A stretch of 64,000 bases of DNA from Chitinophaga ginsengisoli (GCF_003014595.1 NZ_PYGK01000026.1:1-64000); one strand, 5' to 3'. Numbered from the stretch's first letter, positions 24,741 through 34,700 are shown. Numbers and translations are program-made. The notes: a model not told the origin generated them from the letters alone.

Positions 24741-24963
24741 ATCAAAGTTTTTAACGAAGTAGTAGCAATTAGGTTCACCAAAAATCAGCCGGTGTGGAAT
24801 AAACAGGGGCTGGGGTTCAAAGCTGTTATGTGTCTTAGTATGATCCTGCAGATAGAATTACAAAAAGCGAACCAGTTGAATTGGCACGCAGCAGGTAAAG
24901 ATATGGAATGCAAATGCGGGAAGTCAGGATAATTTCCTATTTTCCTTCGCAAAAAATAACCCT

Positions 24964-25383
24964 ATGTCAAAACAAACCAGAAGACAGTTCCTTTCCGCAG
25001 CAGGTAAAACGGCTGCAGTGGCAGGTGTAGCTACATTGACCGGCAGTGCGGCCATGGCAGAACCACCGGCTGAAAAAGTTTTTGTGCATCATGTATATTT
25101 CTGGCTCCATAATCCGGACAGCCAGGAAGACAAGGCCAAACTCATTGCCGGATTACAAAAGCTGGCAAAAGAGGCTAAAACCATCAAACAACACCATATC
25201 GGTACGCCGTCTACCACTAATCGCGACGTAATAGACCGCTCTTACCAGGTTTCCTGGTTGCTGTTCTTTAAAAACAAAGCTGACCAGGATGTTTATCAGA
25301 CAGATCCTGCTCACCTGAAGTTTATAGAAGAATGCTCTTCTGTATGGAAAAAGGTGATCGTATACGATTCCGAAGATATTTAA
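24964..25383 (+). CDS. Tat-exported Dabb-domain protein
   Basis: This is a 139-aa protein with a twin-arginine signal (TRRQFLSAAG) ending near ALA-like AMA. The mature part is a stress-responsive dimeric alpha/beta barrel: FVHHVYFWLHNPDSQEDKAK, DRSYQVSWLLFFKNKADQDV, and a Tyr near the C-terminus. Dabb proteins are small ferredoxin-like barrels of mostly unknown role. It is presumably folded in the cytosol before export to the periplasm. Confidence 0.83.
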   Translation: MSKQTRRQFLSAAGKTAAVAGVATLTGSAAMAEPPAEKVFVHHVYFWLHNPDSQEDKAKLIAGLQKLAKEAKTIKQHHIGTPSTTNRDVIDRSYQVSWLLFFKNKADQDVYQTDPAHLKFIEECSSVWKKVIVYDSEDI

Positions 25384-25510
25384 TGATACTTTGTATATTT
25401 GAAGCAACAGTCAGTCCGCCTTTGGCGGACTGATATCAATATCAGCCAGGATTTACCATTACAACGAAGAACCAATGCCAGCTTGATCGTCATCATTAAA
25501 GTGATTTATT

Positions 25511-25912
25511 ATGCTGAAACAACTCATTGGACTACTCTTTCCCCCAACGCGGCAAGACCCCAACGCCGGTCTCAAAACGACCGGAAACCGAATTACAGTG
25601 AACGCAGACGCGTTTACCATCTTTACGTCTAATTATTATGAAGAAGCGGTGAATACAGAGAACCTGGAAGTCAGGATGCTGGATGGGTTGATCGATCGTC
25701 AGGCCGACCATGTGCGGGAAAGGGAGATATGTTATCTCTCCTGCGCTTATCAGGCGGACAATAACACCTATATTGAATTACTCAGTCCCTACATTTACAA
25801 AGACCGGGTGACGGTCAATTTCCTGATGGAAAAACACAAGCAGATCTCTATTTACCTTAATCCGGCCGATTGCGGGGAGTATTACTTCGATCTGGACTTC
25901 CTGAATGCTTAA
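25511..25912 (+). CDS. Hypothetical protein
   Basis: This is a 133-aa soluble protein with a beta-rich body (RITVNADAFTIFTSNYYEE, then ISIYLNPADCGEYYFDLD). No signal peptide is visible. It has no recognisable family. A TATATTTG element at 25394-25401 matches the -7 promoter consensus about 110 bases upstream, and a strong bidirectional terminator follows. Confidence 0.6.
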   Translation: MLKQLIGLLFPPTRQDPNAGLKTTGNRITVNADAFTIFTSNYYEEAVNTENLEVRMLDGLIDRQADHVREREICYLSCAYQADNNTYIELLSPYIYKDRVTVNFLMEKHKQISIYLNPADCGEYYFDLDFLNA

Positions 25913-25940
25913 TAGCTGCGAAGGCTGGATATGCTCATAA

Positions 25941-25981
25941 AAACAAAAAACGAATGGCTGTATGACCATTCGTTTTTGTTT
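25941..25981. terminator. Bidirectional terminator
   Basis: The stem AAACAAAAAACGAATGG pairs with CCATTCGTTTTTGTTT (one unpaired base) and has A-runs and T-runs on both sides. It lies between two convergent genes and probably serves both. Confidence 0.8.
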
Positions 25982-26002
25982 TTTTGTTGTTCCTATGTTG
26001 TG

Positions 26003-28600
26003 TTATTGTATGCCGTCCATCATACCCTGGTTACCGGAGCCCTGACTCTTACGTTTGAACAGGGAGGCGTCTATTTTACCGAAGCGGTAGGCAATGTTCA
26101 GCCTGATCATCTGCGGGTTCCTTAAACGGGTGTAATTCTGGGTAAAATAAGCACTGTATGAGTACTGATCCGTCTTCCGGGTACGGAAGATATCACTTAC
26201 CCCGATAGTTGCACTCAGCGCCTTTGTTTTCAGGAAGCTCTTCTTCAGCGCCAGATCTATACCATAGAAAGAACGGATATAACCTTGTGAGGAGCTTTGT
26301 GCTTCCATACCGGGAGGTCCACCACCAAAGCCGTTGTTGGTATTGATCGGCAGATTGGTCTTGGACTGGTAGGTAGCTGTCAGTTGCAGATCAAAGGCTG
26401 CCGGCAATTTAAAGTTACTGTTCAGCTTACCGAACACACTCCATAATGCCTTCTGATTAGCTACATCTGTCTGGCCTGCGTCTACCTTAGAATTGTACAT
26501 ATTGATGTTGGTAGACATATCCCACCACTTCGTGAAATAGTTTTGCACTGTAAACTCCGCACCAGTAGTATAACTGCCTTTCGCGTTGATGAAAGTATTG
26601 ATCAAAGCTGTGTTACCTGTGGTTGGGTCAGTCTGACGATCTATATAACTGGTGATGGTATTGTCAGTGTATTTGTAGTATACGGACCCCAGGAAGGTGT
26701 GGTTACCTTTAAATGTTTTCAGGTAAGATAACTCCAGGGACTGGGTAAACTCTGGTACCAGACCGGGATTACCTTTTGTGATGTTCAGCTTGTCGGTTGA
26801 ATCCGCAAAAGGAATCAGCTGGAAGAAGTTCGGGCGGTTAATACGACGGGTAGCGCTTAACTGTACTTCCTGGTCATGCTTCAGCTTTTGGCTCAGGAAG
26901 ATGGTAGGGAACAGACTGGTAGGATAGCTGTTGCTGAATTGCTGTCCGGTCTGGATCAGTTCCCCGGTGTATTTAGAGCTTTCCCCGCGTAGTCCCAGTT
27001 TATAACTGAAATTATGAATACTGTTGCTGAAGGTTAGATACGCCGCGTATACACTCTCATTGTTCTTGTAATTGCTGGTGTTACCAGAGGTGAGATCGTA
27101 TTGATCGGTAGCCTCATTGAACAGGTAGTTATAGTTGGCATTTTCGATATGACGGAAATTTGCCCTCAGACCAGCCTCCAGTTTGCCTTTAGCACCGATC
27201 GGCTTTACATAGTCTGTTTGCGCGGTAATATTCCGCATCTTACCGTTGCCGGAGATCTTTTCCAATTGGTTACTGGTAACAGCACCACCTTTGATATTGT
27301 AAAAATCGGTGTTATAGTCGGAATTATTTTTAGCGTTACCACCAAAATAGTTTGCATCTACTGTCAGTTCTTCTCCTTCGTGAGGGAAAAGATGTTTCAT
27401 ACCCAGCACTAAACCGGTACCGTTGAATACGCGATGACCGGAGGTCACCCTGCGACTGAAAGCCGTCGTAGGCGCCCCACTGAACAGCGTATCTGTGTTG
27501 ATGTCGAGGATACTGGAAGGTTTGAAACTACCATGTACCCTGATACCGGAAATAGATAAAGTGGTACGGTTGGTGGCGAAATAATCAGCGCCCAGTCGGC
27601 CGAACATGAATCCACCATTGCTTTTGGAAGTGTTTTCCTGCAGCGTATGGATATCCGGATCATGGGAAATGTCGTAACGGTCTGTTTTACCGGTAGTACG
27701 GTCACGCATCTGGTTGATCATACCGCTGGCAGTCAGGTTTAATTTACCCTGACGCAGGTTGAAATCAGCACCTCCATTGATGCCGCCGCGTTTGTCAACA
27801 CCAGCACGGAGGTTACCGTTATAACCTGTTTTACGGTTCTTTTTCAGTACGATGTTCACGATACCTGCCCCACCGCCGGAAGCGTCGTATTTGGCGCTGG
27901 GAGCAGTCATTACCTCCACGCTTTCGATTGCATCAGCAGGGATCTGATCGAGGGTGAGGGTAGTAGGCCGTCCGTCAATGTACAACTGAGGAGCCGCATT
28001 ACGCATGGTCATGTTACCGTCGATGTCGACATTCACAGAAGGCACGTTCTTCATCACATCCAGTGCAGTACCGCCGGCGCTGGAAATGTTCTTTTCTACA
28101 TTGAACACCTTTTTATCCATATCCACTTTCATGAGTGGTTTGGAGGCGGTCACTGTTACACCCTGCAGCTGACTGATATCGCTGGTGAGTTTGATATTGC
28201 CCAGATCTTTGTCAAAAGACGGCATAGTACCGGGAGCCGGTTTCTTTGTTATGAAAGATACTACCTGGGAATAAGGCTTGAAACCAGTAGCGGACACCTT
28301 CAGGACCAGCGGCCCGATGATAGGCAGTTCTTCCAGGTTGAATTCACCATTATTCTGTGTAATAACGCCTTTTATCAGTACGTCTTTTTTCGTCCTCGTT
28401 GCGGAATCGAAACGGTTCTGAAATACGATCACCGAGGTATAGGGCATGGGTTTCCCTTCGTTATCCAGTATTTTTCCGTAAAGGCGGCCTATGCTGGGTG
28501 GTTTACCTCCGGCAAAACCTCCGGGCCTTTGCTGCGCGGATAATTGAAGGGAGATAGTTAGCATGGCAATAAGCCAGAGAAATTTTTGCATAAGTAACAT
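26003..28600 (-). CDS. Outer-membrane beta-barrel TonB-dependent receptor-like protein
   Basis: This is an 865-aa protein with a signal peptide (LIAMLTISLQLSAQ), then a carboxypeptidase-regulatory-like domain (about 38-130, RLYGKILDNEGKPMPYTSV), a plug domain (about 150-260, MRNAAPQLYIDGRPTTL, AIESVEVMTAPSAKYDASGG) and a beta-barrel (OMP_b-brl_3 type). It has no SusC-type C-terminal signature and no SusD partner. It probably sits in the outer membrane, with unknown substrate. A terminator shared with the convergent gene follows. Two in-frame ATGs at 28600 and 28591 are both possible starts. Confidence 0.87.
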   Translation of the reverse strand: MLLMQKFLWLIAMLTISLQLSAQQRPGGFAGGKPPSIGRLYGKILDNEGKPMPYTSVIVFQNRFDSATRTKKDVLIKGVITQNNGEFNLEELPIIGPLVLKVSATGFKPYSQVVSFITKKPAPGTMPSFDKDLGNIKLTSDISQLQGVTVTASKPLMKVDMDKKVFNVEKNISSAGGTALDVMKNVPSVNVDIDGNMTMRNAAPQLYIDGRPTTLTLDQIPADAIESVEVMTAPSAKYDASGGGAGIVNIVLKKNRKTGYNGNLRAGVDKRGGINGGADFNLRQGKLNLTASGMINQMRDRTTGKTDRYDISHDPDIHTLQENTSKSNGGFMFGRLGADYFATNRTTLSISGIRVHGSFKPSSILDINTDTLFSGAPTTAFSRRVTSGHRVFNGTGLVLGMKHLFPHEGEELTVDANYFGGNAKNNSDYNTDFYNIKGGAVTSNQLEKISGNGKMRNITAQTDYVKPIGAKGKLEAGLRANFRHIENANYNYLFNEATDQYDLTSGNTSNYKNNESVYAAYLTFSNSIHNFSYKLGLRGESSKYTGELIQTGQQFSNSYPTSLFPTIFLSQKLKHDQEVQLSATRRINRPNFFQLIPFADSTDKLNITKGNPGLVPEFTQSLELSYLKTFKGNHTFLGSVYYKYTDNTITSYIDRQTDPTTGNTALINTFINAKGSYTTGAEFTVQNYFTKWWDMSTNINMYNSKVDAGQTDVANQKALWSVFGKLNSNFKLPAAFDLQLTATYQSKTNLPINTNNGFGGGPPGMEAQSSSQGYIRSFYGIDLALKKSFLKTKALSATIGVSDIFRTRKTDQYSYSAYFTQNYTRLRNPQMIRLNIAYRFGKIDASLFKRKSQGSGNQGMMDGIQ

Positions 28601-28727
28601 TCTTATAAGGACAAAACTAATAGCGTATTTCCATTATACATAGCAAATGAGACAACGTCTAAAAATAATGCGACGAAATAGCCGGAATTGAGCGTTGGCA
28701 GGCTACACATGATAAGCTGGTATAGAC

Positions 28728-29441
28728 TTATTTGATGCCTGTGAGAGCAGCTACTGCTTCCCGGTAATTGTCGCCCACGGGCAATTCCATGGCGCCGATA
28801 AATACACTGTTTTTCCTGATGGCGGTGATGTGCGCCACAGCGATAATGTAAGATTTGTGAATACGGATGAATTTAGCGGGGGCCAACTGTTCTTCCACCT
28901 GTTTTAATGGCATACGGGTCACAACGGGTTTGGCGGTACCGGTAAGGTGGATCCTGATATAATCTTTTAATGCCTCTATCCAGATGATGTCGGCTACATT
29001 GATTTTCAACAGGCTGTAATCGGAATTGACAAAAAAGAATTCCGGCGTGCTGGCAGCAGAAGCAGTAACAGGCTGATGTTTCAACTGGAAAAGTTCCCGG
29101 GCCTTGTTACAGGCTTTGATAAAACGAGGCAATGCCACAGGTTTTACCAGGTAATCTGTCACATCCAGTTCAAATCCTTCCAGCGCAAATTTTTCATAAG
29201 CAGTAATGAGAATGATCATGGGTTTATGCGCCAGGCTCTGTATAAACTGCAGCCCTGTCAATCCCGGCATTTGTATATCAAGAAAGATCAGGTCCACTTC
29301 TTTTTCCTGCAATACCTTAATGGCCTCAAATGCATCTGCACATTTGGCCACTAGTTCGAGGTAGGGCACCTGGCGGATATTATCTTCCAGCAAATCCAAA
29401 GCTAATGGTTCATCATCGACGGCTATACAACGTAAAGTCAT
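28728..29441 (-). CDS. LytTR-type response regulator
   Basis: This is a 237-aa regulator with a receiver domain (phospho-acceptor Asp in DLIFLDIQMPGLTG, Lys in DYLVKPVALPRF) and a C-terminal LytTR DNA-binding domain (about 130-235, IIWIEALKDYIRIHL, RIHKSYIIAVAHITAI). It is cotranscribed with the sensor kinase at 29450, separated by 8 bases. Such pairs regulate nearby genes by binding direct repeats. The receptor gene at 26003 lies downstream, but a regulatory link is not shown. Confidence 0.92.
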   Translation of the reverse strand: MTLRCIAVDDEPLALDLLEDNIRQVPYLELVAKCADAFEAIKVLQEKEVDLIFLDIQMPGLTGLQFIQSLAHKPMIILITAYEKFALEGFELDVTDYLVKPVALPRFIKACNKARELFQLKHQPVTASAASTPEFFFVNSDYSLLKINVADIIWIEALKDYIRIHLTGTAKPVVTRMPLKQVEEQLAPAKFIRIHKSYIIAVAHITAIRKNSVFIGAMELPVGDNYREAVAALTGIK

Positions 29442-29449
29442 AGATCAAT

Positions 29450-30508
29450 TTAATGTAAATGTAATTGCAAAGAAACGACAAACCAGCCTTCTTTTTTATT
29501 GATCAGCAGCTGATAGTCATCCTTGTACAAGAGATTGAGCCTTCGCTTCACATTTGTGAGCCCGATACCGGAGGTTTTGTCTTTGATTTCGGTGTACTCA
29601 GCATTGTACTTATTCATCACGGTAAACTGCAGTAAACCCTGCCGGGCACGCAGTTCTATGTCGATACGTGCATCGGGTATCAGCCCCGTCCCATGTTTAA
29701 AAGCATTTTCCACAAACGGGATCAGCAGCATGGGTTCAATTTCATATCCATGTTCCGGCAACTCCATCGTAACATTCACCTGTACTTTGGCGCCAAAGCG
29801 TTGCTGCTGCAGGTCAATATAACTCTGGAGATAGTCTGTTTCTTTGTCTAGTGGTACCTTATCTTCATCCGCTTCATACAACATATAGCGCATGAGAGAA
29901 GATAGTTTGATTAAGGAGGGTTCCAGCTGATCTGATTGTTTCCTGGCTAGCGCCACCATGTTGTTCAGTACGTTGAACATAAAGTGCGGACTGACCTGTG
30001 AGCGTAAGAGGGACAGCTCGGTTTTAAGGTTTTCGTTCTCCTTGTCACTGGCCAGCTTGTCTGCATTCATCTTGTCACGGATCATTTTCCAGGCGGTACT
30101 ACAGGCCAGGATGAACAGCAAAGTGAAGAAGGTAAAAAGGATGGTAGGCCTTAGTTCAAACTGTTTATGGGTGATAAATCCCAGTATAAATAGCCGGCGG
30201 GAATACACCAGTGCAGCAAAGAGGAACAATAGTACACCGCTGAACTGGAGGTATTTTTTCCGGTAGATAAGTTTAGGGATAAGAATATTGGCATTCAGAT
30301 AGAAAAAAAGCGTTAGTATACCAGCGTTAATGATATAATGGATCTGCCATAAATGCTCATCCGGATCTGGCGCGTGCCGCTGATCTGGAGAAGGACGTAA
30401 GAGGTAGGGGAGAGAAAATAGCGTCACCCAGGCAATCACATGCAGGGATACCTGCGCCCATTTGTTCGAATACCAGGCCTGCTTCGTATCAGTAGTAATT
30501 GTAGTCAT
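29450..30508 (-). CDS. LytS-type sensor histidine kinase
   Basis: This is a 352-aa membrane kinase with four hydrophobic helices in the N-terminal half (e.g. IHYIINAGILTLFFYLNANI, LQFSGVLLFLFAALVY). The kinase core has LRSQVSPHFMFNVLNNM (phospho-accepting His) and the ATPase box PFVENAFKHG, with SGIGLTNVKRRLNLLY as the G box. It phosphorylates the LytTR regulator encoded 8 bases downstream. The signal is unknown, probably membrane-derived. Confidence 0.92.
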   Translation of the reverse strand: MTTITTDTKQAWYSNKWAQVSLHVIAWVTLFSLPYLLRPSPDQRHAPDPDEHLWQIHYIINAGILTLFFYLNANILIPKLIYRKKYLQFSGVLLFLFAALVYSRRLFILGFITHKQFELRPTILFTFFTLLFILACSTAWKMIRDKMNADKLASDKENENLKTELSLLRSQVSPHFMFNVLNNMVALARKQSDQLEPSLIKLSSLMRYMLYEADEDKVPLDKETDYLQSYIDLQQQRFGAKVQVNVTMELPEHGYEIEPMLLIPFVENAFKHGTGLIPDARIDIELRARQGLLQFTVMNKYNAEYTEIKDKTSGIGLTNVKRRLNLLYKDDYQLLINKKEGWFVVSLQLHLH

Positions 30509-30769
30509 TACCGTGTGTAACAGTTAAATAACCCAAAACAACCCAAAAAATCTATATTATATAAAAAAAATGAGATGAATACCGCTTTTTTGGCGGCAAA
30601 CTTGTAGTTTTCTTTTATATTGCTGTTTATTAGCAGATTATCTGTCTATAATCATATCCTACGCCCCGGAAAGAGCTTTGATTTAATCAGTATTTATTTA
30701 GCTCGGTGTGTCAAAATAACTATGAATTGATGAAGGTCGATTATGCGAACAGTTGGTTACCGGCAATAG

Positions 30770-31370
30770 CAACTGCTACAAGTCTTTGCCTGCCGGTATC
30801 GGCTTATCAACCCCGACATCATATGGCTGGATGTGAATGAATCGCCGGCCGCCACGTTAGGATATTCATCTGCAGAACTAAGAGATACAGAACCTGTTCA
30901 CTCGTTGCGAGCTGGAGCCAATGATCAGGCGGGTGTGGAAATTATTGAGTCCGCAGATTGAGGAAAAAGATGCACATTTGTCGCTCAATTTGACCGTAAC
31001 CGTTATAAACTACGTAAAAGTATATTTGGAAAATAGTTTATTTAACCTGATTAGTAACGCAATAACCTATACCCGGCCCGGTGTAATACTGGAGATCCGG
31101 GTAGAAACATGGAGAGAGGAAGAGAACATCGTGTTAATGGTGCCAGACAATGGCATAGGGATTGACCTTGAAAAACACCGGGAACAATTATTCCGGTATA
31201 AAAGGATGTTTCACCGCGGTTACGGAAGCAATGGCGTCGGCCTTTTTAAGATAAGAAACCAGATCAGGACATTTGGTGGCAATATTGAGGTCAAAAGTGA
31301 ATCAGGCAGGGGTAGCAGTTTCTTTGTTTATTTTAATAACCGCGTATACACCTTACAGCAAGATGAATAA
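30770..31370 (+). pseudogene. Degraded PAS-type sensor histidine kinase
   Basis: A frame from 30770 to 30961 has a PAS-like piece (NPDIIWLDVNESPAATLGY, then SSAELRDTEP). A different frame (30921-31370) has the ATPase half: LFNLISNAITYT (N box), DNGIGIDLEKHR (G1), GYGSNGVGLFKIRNQ (G2). The histidine-bearing DHp segment is missing and the two parts are out of frame. A stop at 30767-30769 interrupts the first part. The gene is a truncated hybrid kinase remnant. Its last codons overlap the response-regulator start by 8 bases. Confidence 0.65.
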
Positions 31371-31770
31371 AGTAAAGCATGTTTGCATTGTTGATGATGA
31401 TGAGCTATTCCAGTTTGTAATGCGGCAGCACTTTGAGCGGCTGGAACTTGTAGAGCACATTCATAAATTCACGGATGGAGAGCAGGCACTGAATTATATT
31501 AAATCCCATCTCCACACGCCGGATGATTTACCGGATCTTATTCTCCTGGATGTTAACATGCCGTATATGGACGGCTGGCAGTTTATGCGCGAATTCGTAA
31601 AGCTGTCCCTGCCAGACGATAAACATATCCGCATCTATATTCTTACCAGCTCCACACATGAAAGCGATCTCCAGCGGGCAAGAGAATTTCCCGGCTTGTC
31701 CGGATACCTCGTTAAACCAATCAGCAAGAACATTATCCGCGAACTCCTGACAGGAGCCGAACAGCATTGA
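31363..31770 (+). CDS. Single-domain response regulator
   Basis: This is a 135-aa CheY-like receiver with no output domain. The conserved residues are in CIVDDDELFQF, DLILLDVNMPYMDGWQF, ILTSST and GYLVKPISKN. The start at 31363 overlaps the 3' end of the decayed kinase (ATGAATAA), so the two were cotranscribed and probably paired. With its kinase broken, it may now be orphaned. The overlap supports this start over the upstream in-frame ones. Confidence 0.82.
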   Translation: MNKVKHVCIVDDDELFQFVMRQHFERLELVEHIHKFTDGEQALNYIKSHLHTPDDLPDLILLDVNMPYMDGWQFMREFVKLSLPDDKHIRIYILTSSTHESDLQRAREFPGLSGYLVKPISKNIIRELLTGAEQH

Positions 31771-31907
31771 TATTTACATACCTGATTAATAACACTCTTC
31801 GCAGCCTGGCATTACCATGACTGCATCAATATCATCCCGCCCCGTGATGATCGTCATCTTCCCGTTTTCCCGTTTACCGGACATTTGCGATATAAGTACG
31901 GTTAAAC

Positions 31908-33323
31908 ATGAAAATCGAACAGCTTTACACAGGTTGCCTGGCCCATGGCGCCTACTACATTGAAAGTAATGGAGCCGCGGCTATTATTGATCCGCTGCGT
32001 GATGTTGCATCTTATATCAGAAAAGCACAACAGGATAATGCCGTTATAAAATATGTGCTGGAAACCCATTTCCATGCTGACTTCGTATCGGGACACCTGG
32101 AGCTGGCAGCCGCTACCGGCGCTACCATCGTATACGGTCCGGAAGCACAACCCGGTTTCCCCGCTCATATTGCTACTGATGGTGAAATTCTGACTTTGGG
32201 CGCTATAAAGCTTAAAGTATTACATACGCCGGGACATACAATGGAAAGTAGCTGCTTTCTGCTGATCAATGAAGCGGGAGAAGAAACCGCCCTCTTCTCC
32301 GGCGATACACTTTTTATCGGTGATGTAGGTCGCCCGGATCTCGCGCAACAGGCCTCCGGAAAAACAAAAGAAGAACTGGCCGGTATCCTGTTTGACTCCC
32401 TGCGTGGCAAAGTCATGCCATTACCCGGTCATATTACTATATACCCTGCTCATGGCGCCGGCAGCGCCTGTGGTAAAAATATGAGCGACCAGACCACAGA
32501 TACACTCGCTCATCAGTTGGCCATCAACTATGCCCTCCGGAAGAATATGACAAGAGAGGATTTTATCAAAGAAGTTACCGAAGGACTAACACCACCTCCT
32601 GCTTATTTTCCGATGAATGTAAGCCTGAACAAACAAGGTTATGGGCATGTGGAGGAAGTCATGAACAGAGGTCTGCGTCCTCTGTCGCCGGCGGCCTTTG
32701 AAGCTGCGGCTAACGAAACGGAGGCGGTGATACTGGATACCCGTGGCCCGGAAATATTTGTGGTAGGATTTATTCCCGGCTCTTTCAACATTGGGCTGGA
32801 TGGTAATTTCGCTCCCTGGGCAGGTACCCTCATTCCCGTTGTGAAACACCCCATTCTTTTTATTGCAGATCCGGGCCGTGAAGAAGAGGTGGTCACCCGC
32901 CTGGCCCGCATAGGATACGACAATACGATCGGTTACCTGGAAGGCGGTTTTAATGCCTGGAAAACAGATGACAGACCTACAGACACTATCACGGTGATTA
33001 CGCCCGATGAACTGGCAGACCGCATGTTGTGGACGGCTGTAAACATCCTGGATATACGCAGAAGAAGTGAATATGGAAACGAGCATATCGAAAATGCCAT
33101 CAACATTCCCCTGGAATCTATCAATGACAATACACAGCTGCCCGATAAGAAGCAGCTGTACTATGTACACTGTGCAGGAGGATACCGCTCCGCGATCTTT
33201 ATCTCCATTATGCGCATGCGGGGATATCACAACCTGGTGGATATCAGAGGTGGGTTGAAAGCGATGAAAGAATGCGGGCGTTTCCAGCTGACGGATTACC
33301 TGAGTACTTCTCAATTTCTGTGA
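31908..33323 (+). CDS. MBL-fold and double rhodanese protein, persulfide dioxygenase-like
   Basis: This is a 471-aa cytosolic protein. The N-terminal metallo-beta-lactamase domain has ETHFHADFVSGH, TPGHTMESS and SGDTLFIGDVGRPDLA, typical of ETHE1-type persulfide dioxygenases. Two rhodanese domains follow: the first (about 265-350) lacks the catalytic Cys (FIADPGREEE), and the second (about 370-465) has YYVHCAGGYRSAI with Cys422. Such proteins oxidise persulfides to sulfite and handle sulfane sulfur. It stands ahead of a small membrane protein that may be cotranscribed. Confidence 0.88.
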   Translation: MKIEQLYTGCLAHGAYYIESNGAAAIIDPLRDVASYIRKAQQDNAVIKYVLETHFHADFVSGHLELAAATGATIVYGPEAQPGFPAHIATDGEILTLGAIKLKVLHTPGHTMESSCFLLINEAGEETALFSGDTLFIGDVGRPDLAQQASGKTKEELAGILFDSLRGKVMPLPGHITIYPAHGAGSACGKNMSDQTTDTLAHQLAINYALRKNMTREDFIKEVTEGLTPPPAYFPMNVSLNKQGYGHVEEVMNRGLRPLSPAAFEAAANETEAVILDTRGPEIFVVGFIPGSFNIGLDGNFAPWAGTLIPVVKHPILFIADPGREEEVVTRLARIGYDNTIGYLEGGFNAWKTDDRPTDTITVITPDELADRMLWTAVNILDIRRRSEYGNEHIENAINIPLESINDNTQLPDKKQLYYVHCAGGYRSAIFISIMRMRGYHNLVDIRGGLKAMKECGRFQLTDYLSTSQFL

Positions 33324-33372
33324 TGAGCTGGCATGTGTCTTGCGTTGATAGAACGTAATAAACCTACAACAC

Positions 33373-33582
33373 ATGAAAGCATTTGGTCTTATTCTTATCA
33401 TTGCCGGTATTGCCATGATCGTGATCCGTGGCTTCTCTGTAAAGACAGAAAAGAAAGTAGTGGACCTCGGACCGGTGGAGGTCAATAAAAAGGAAAACCA
33501 CTGGGTAGGCTGGCCTACTTATGCGGGCGGTATCGTGGCTGTAGTGGGGTTGGTGCTGGTATTAAGCGGCAGGAAAAAATAA
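33373..33582 (+). CDS. Small DUF3185-like membrane protein
   Basis: This is a 69-aa protein with two hydrophobic helices (LILIIAGIAMIVIRGFS and TYAGGIVAVVGLVLVLS) and a charged loop. The loop DLGPVEVNKKENH and the C-terminal GRKK fit the DUF3185 pattern. Function is unknown. It lies 49 bases after the MBL-rhodanese gene and could share its transcript. Confidence 0.65.
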   Translation: MKAFGLILIIAGIAMIVIRGFSVKTEKKVVDLGPVEVNKKENHWVGWPTYAGGIVAVVGLVLVLSGRKK

Positions 33583-33627
33583 GGCATATCAGGCCCGAAT
33601 GGTTATTTTTGAGGCAAAAAGTGTCGT

Positions 33628-34494
33628 ATGCCTGAATTAAAGAATGATAAACTACGGGTAGTTGTTGCCGAAAAAGGAGCCGAGTTACAAAATATTGTCC
33701 GCACGGACTTAGATCAGGAATATCTGTGGCATGCGGGACCGGAATGGGCAAAGAAAAGTCCCGTTTTGTTCCCGATAGTGGGTACCCTTAAAAACAACAG
33801 TTACACATATAAAGGTAAAAGCTATACACTTGGCAGGCACGGTTTTGCCCGCGACAAGGTATTTACGCTGACAGCACAAACAGACCATCAGCTTACTTTT
33901 ACTTTAAAGGATACAAAAGATACCCTCCAGGTATATCCCTTCCATTTTACTTTCCAGGTAATATATACCCTGCACGATACAACACTGAAAGTGACTTATC
34001 TCGTGGAGAACACTGGAAAAGATACCATGTACTTTTCTGTAGGCGCTCATCCGGCCTTTAAGGTACCGCTGACCGAAGGAACAGGGTATGAAGACTATTA
34101 CCTGACCTTTAACCAGGAAGAGAATGATGGCGTATGGCCATTATCTGCGGATGGATTAATTGAGTTGACACCGGAACCATTCCTGGTAAAGACACATAAA
34201 TTATCATTGAAACATTCACTGTTCTATAAAGATGCATTGGTGTTTAAAACACTTGCCTCCAACATCATAGAGCTGAAGAGTGATAAATCACCCCGCGGAT
34301 TGAAACTGCAATATGACGGTTTCCCTTACATGGGCATATGGGCGGCAAAAGATGCCGACTTTGTATGTATAGAACCCTGGAATGGTATTGCAGATAGTGT
34401 GAATGCTACAGGGGAGATTACCGGTAAAGAAGGGATCCATATCCTGGAGGCGGGTAAACATTTTGAGAGAAGCTGGACTGTGACGCTGTATTAG
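33628..34494 (+). CDS. Aldose 1-epimerase family protein (LacX-like)
   Basis: This is a 288-aa cytosolic protein of the galactose-mutarotase fold. It has the LacX-type signature PVLFPIVGTLKNNSYTYKG and GRHGFARDKVF with the conserved His, then SVGAHPAFKVPL and EPWNGIADS. Such proteins act on the anomeric carbon of free sugars or phosphosugars, though LacX-type substrates are not firmly known. A TAnnTTTG match (33604-33611) lies 17 bases ahead of the start. Confidence 0.83.
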   Translation: MPELKNDKLRVVVAEKGAELQNIVRTDLDQEYLWHAGPEWAKKSPVLFPIVGTLKNNSYTYKGKSYTLGRHGFARDKVFTLTAQTDHQLTFTLKDTKDTLQVYPFHFTFQVIYTLHDTTLKVTYLVENTGKDTMYFSVGAHPAFKVPLTEGTGYEDYYLTFNQEENDGVWPLSADGLIELTPEPFLVKTHKLSLKHSLFYKDALVFKTLASNIIELKSDKSPRGLKLQYDGFPYMGIWAAKDADFVCIEPWNGIADSVNATGEITGKEGIHILEAGKHFERSWTVTLY

Positions 34495-34564
34495 AATATA
34501 ATTACATCGATTTTGGATTCGGTTACACCCGGGGCGCGGGTATGACCGGTCAGCGAATACGTTA

Positions 34565-34700
34565 CCCGGGGTTACGAACCCTGCGCTACAAACACGTTTT
34601 CCCGGGGTTACGAACCCTGCGCTACAAACACGTTTTCCCGGGGTTACGAACCCCGCGCTACAAACACGTTTTCCCGGGGTTGAAACCCCGCGCTACAAAC
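34565..34700. repeat. 36-bp tandem repeats, REP-like
   Basis: Three 36-bp units (34565-34600, 34601-34636, 34637-34672) follow one another, with a partial fourth to 34700. Each starts CCCGGGGTTACGAACCCNG (N is T in two units and C in the third, forming a hairpin) and continues GCGCTACAAACACGTTTT. This palindrome plus tail is of the REP type that is dispersed in some bacterial genomes. There are no variable spacers, so it is not a CRISPR. Confidence 0.75.

Noticed and set aside
32586..33485. 299-codon minus-strand frame
   Set aside because: It is a shadow of the MBL-rhodanese gene, whose motifs are intact on the plus strand.
34565..34700. Regular repeats resembling a CRISPR array
   Set aside because: The 36-bp units are directly tandem without unique spacers and contain an internal palindrome; no cas genes are near.
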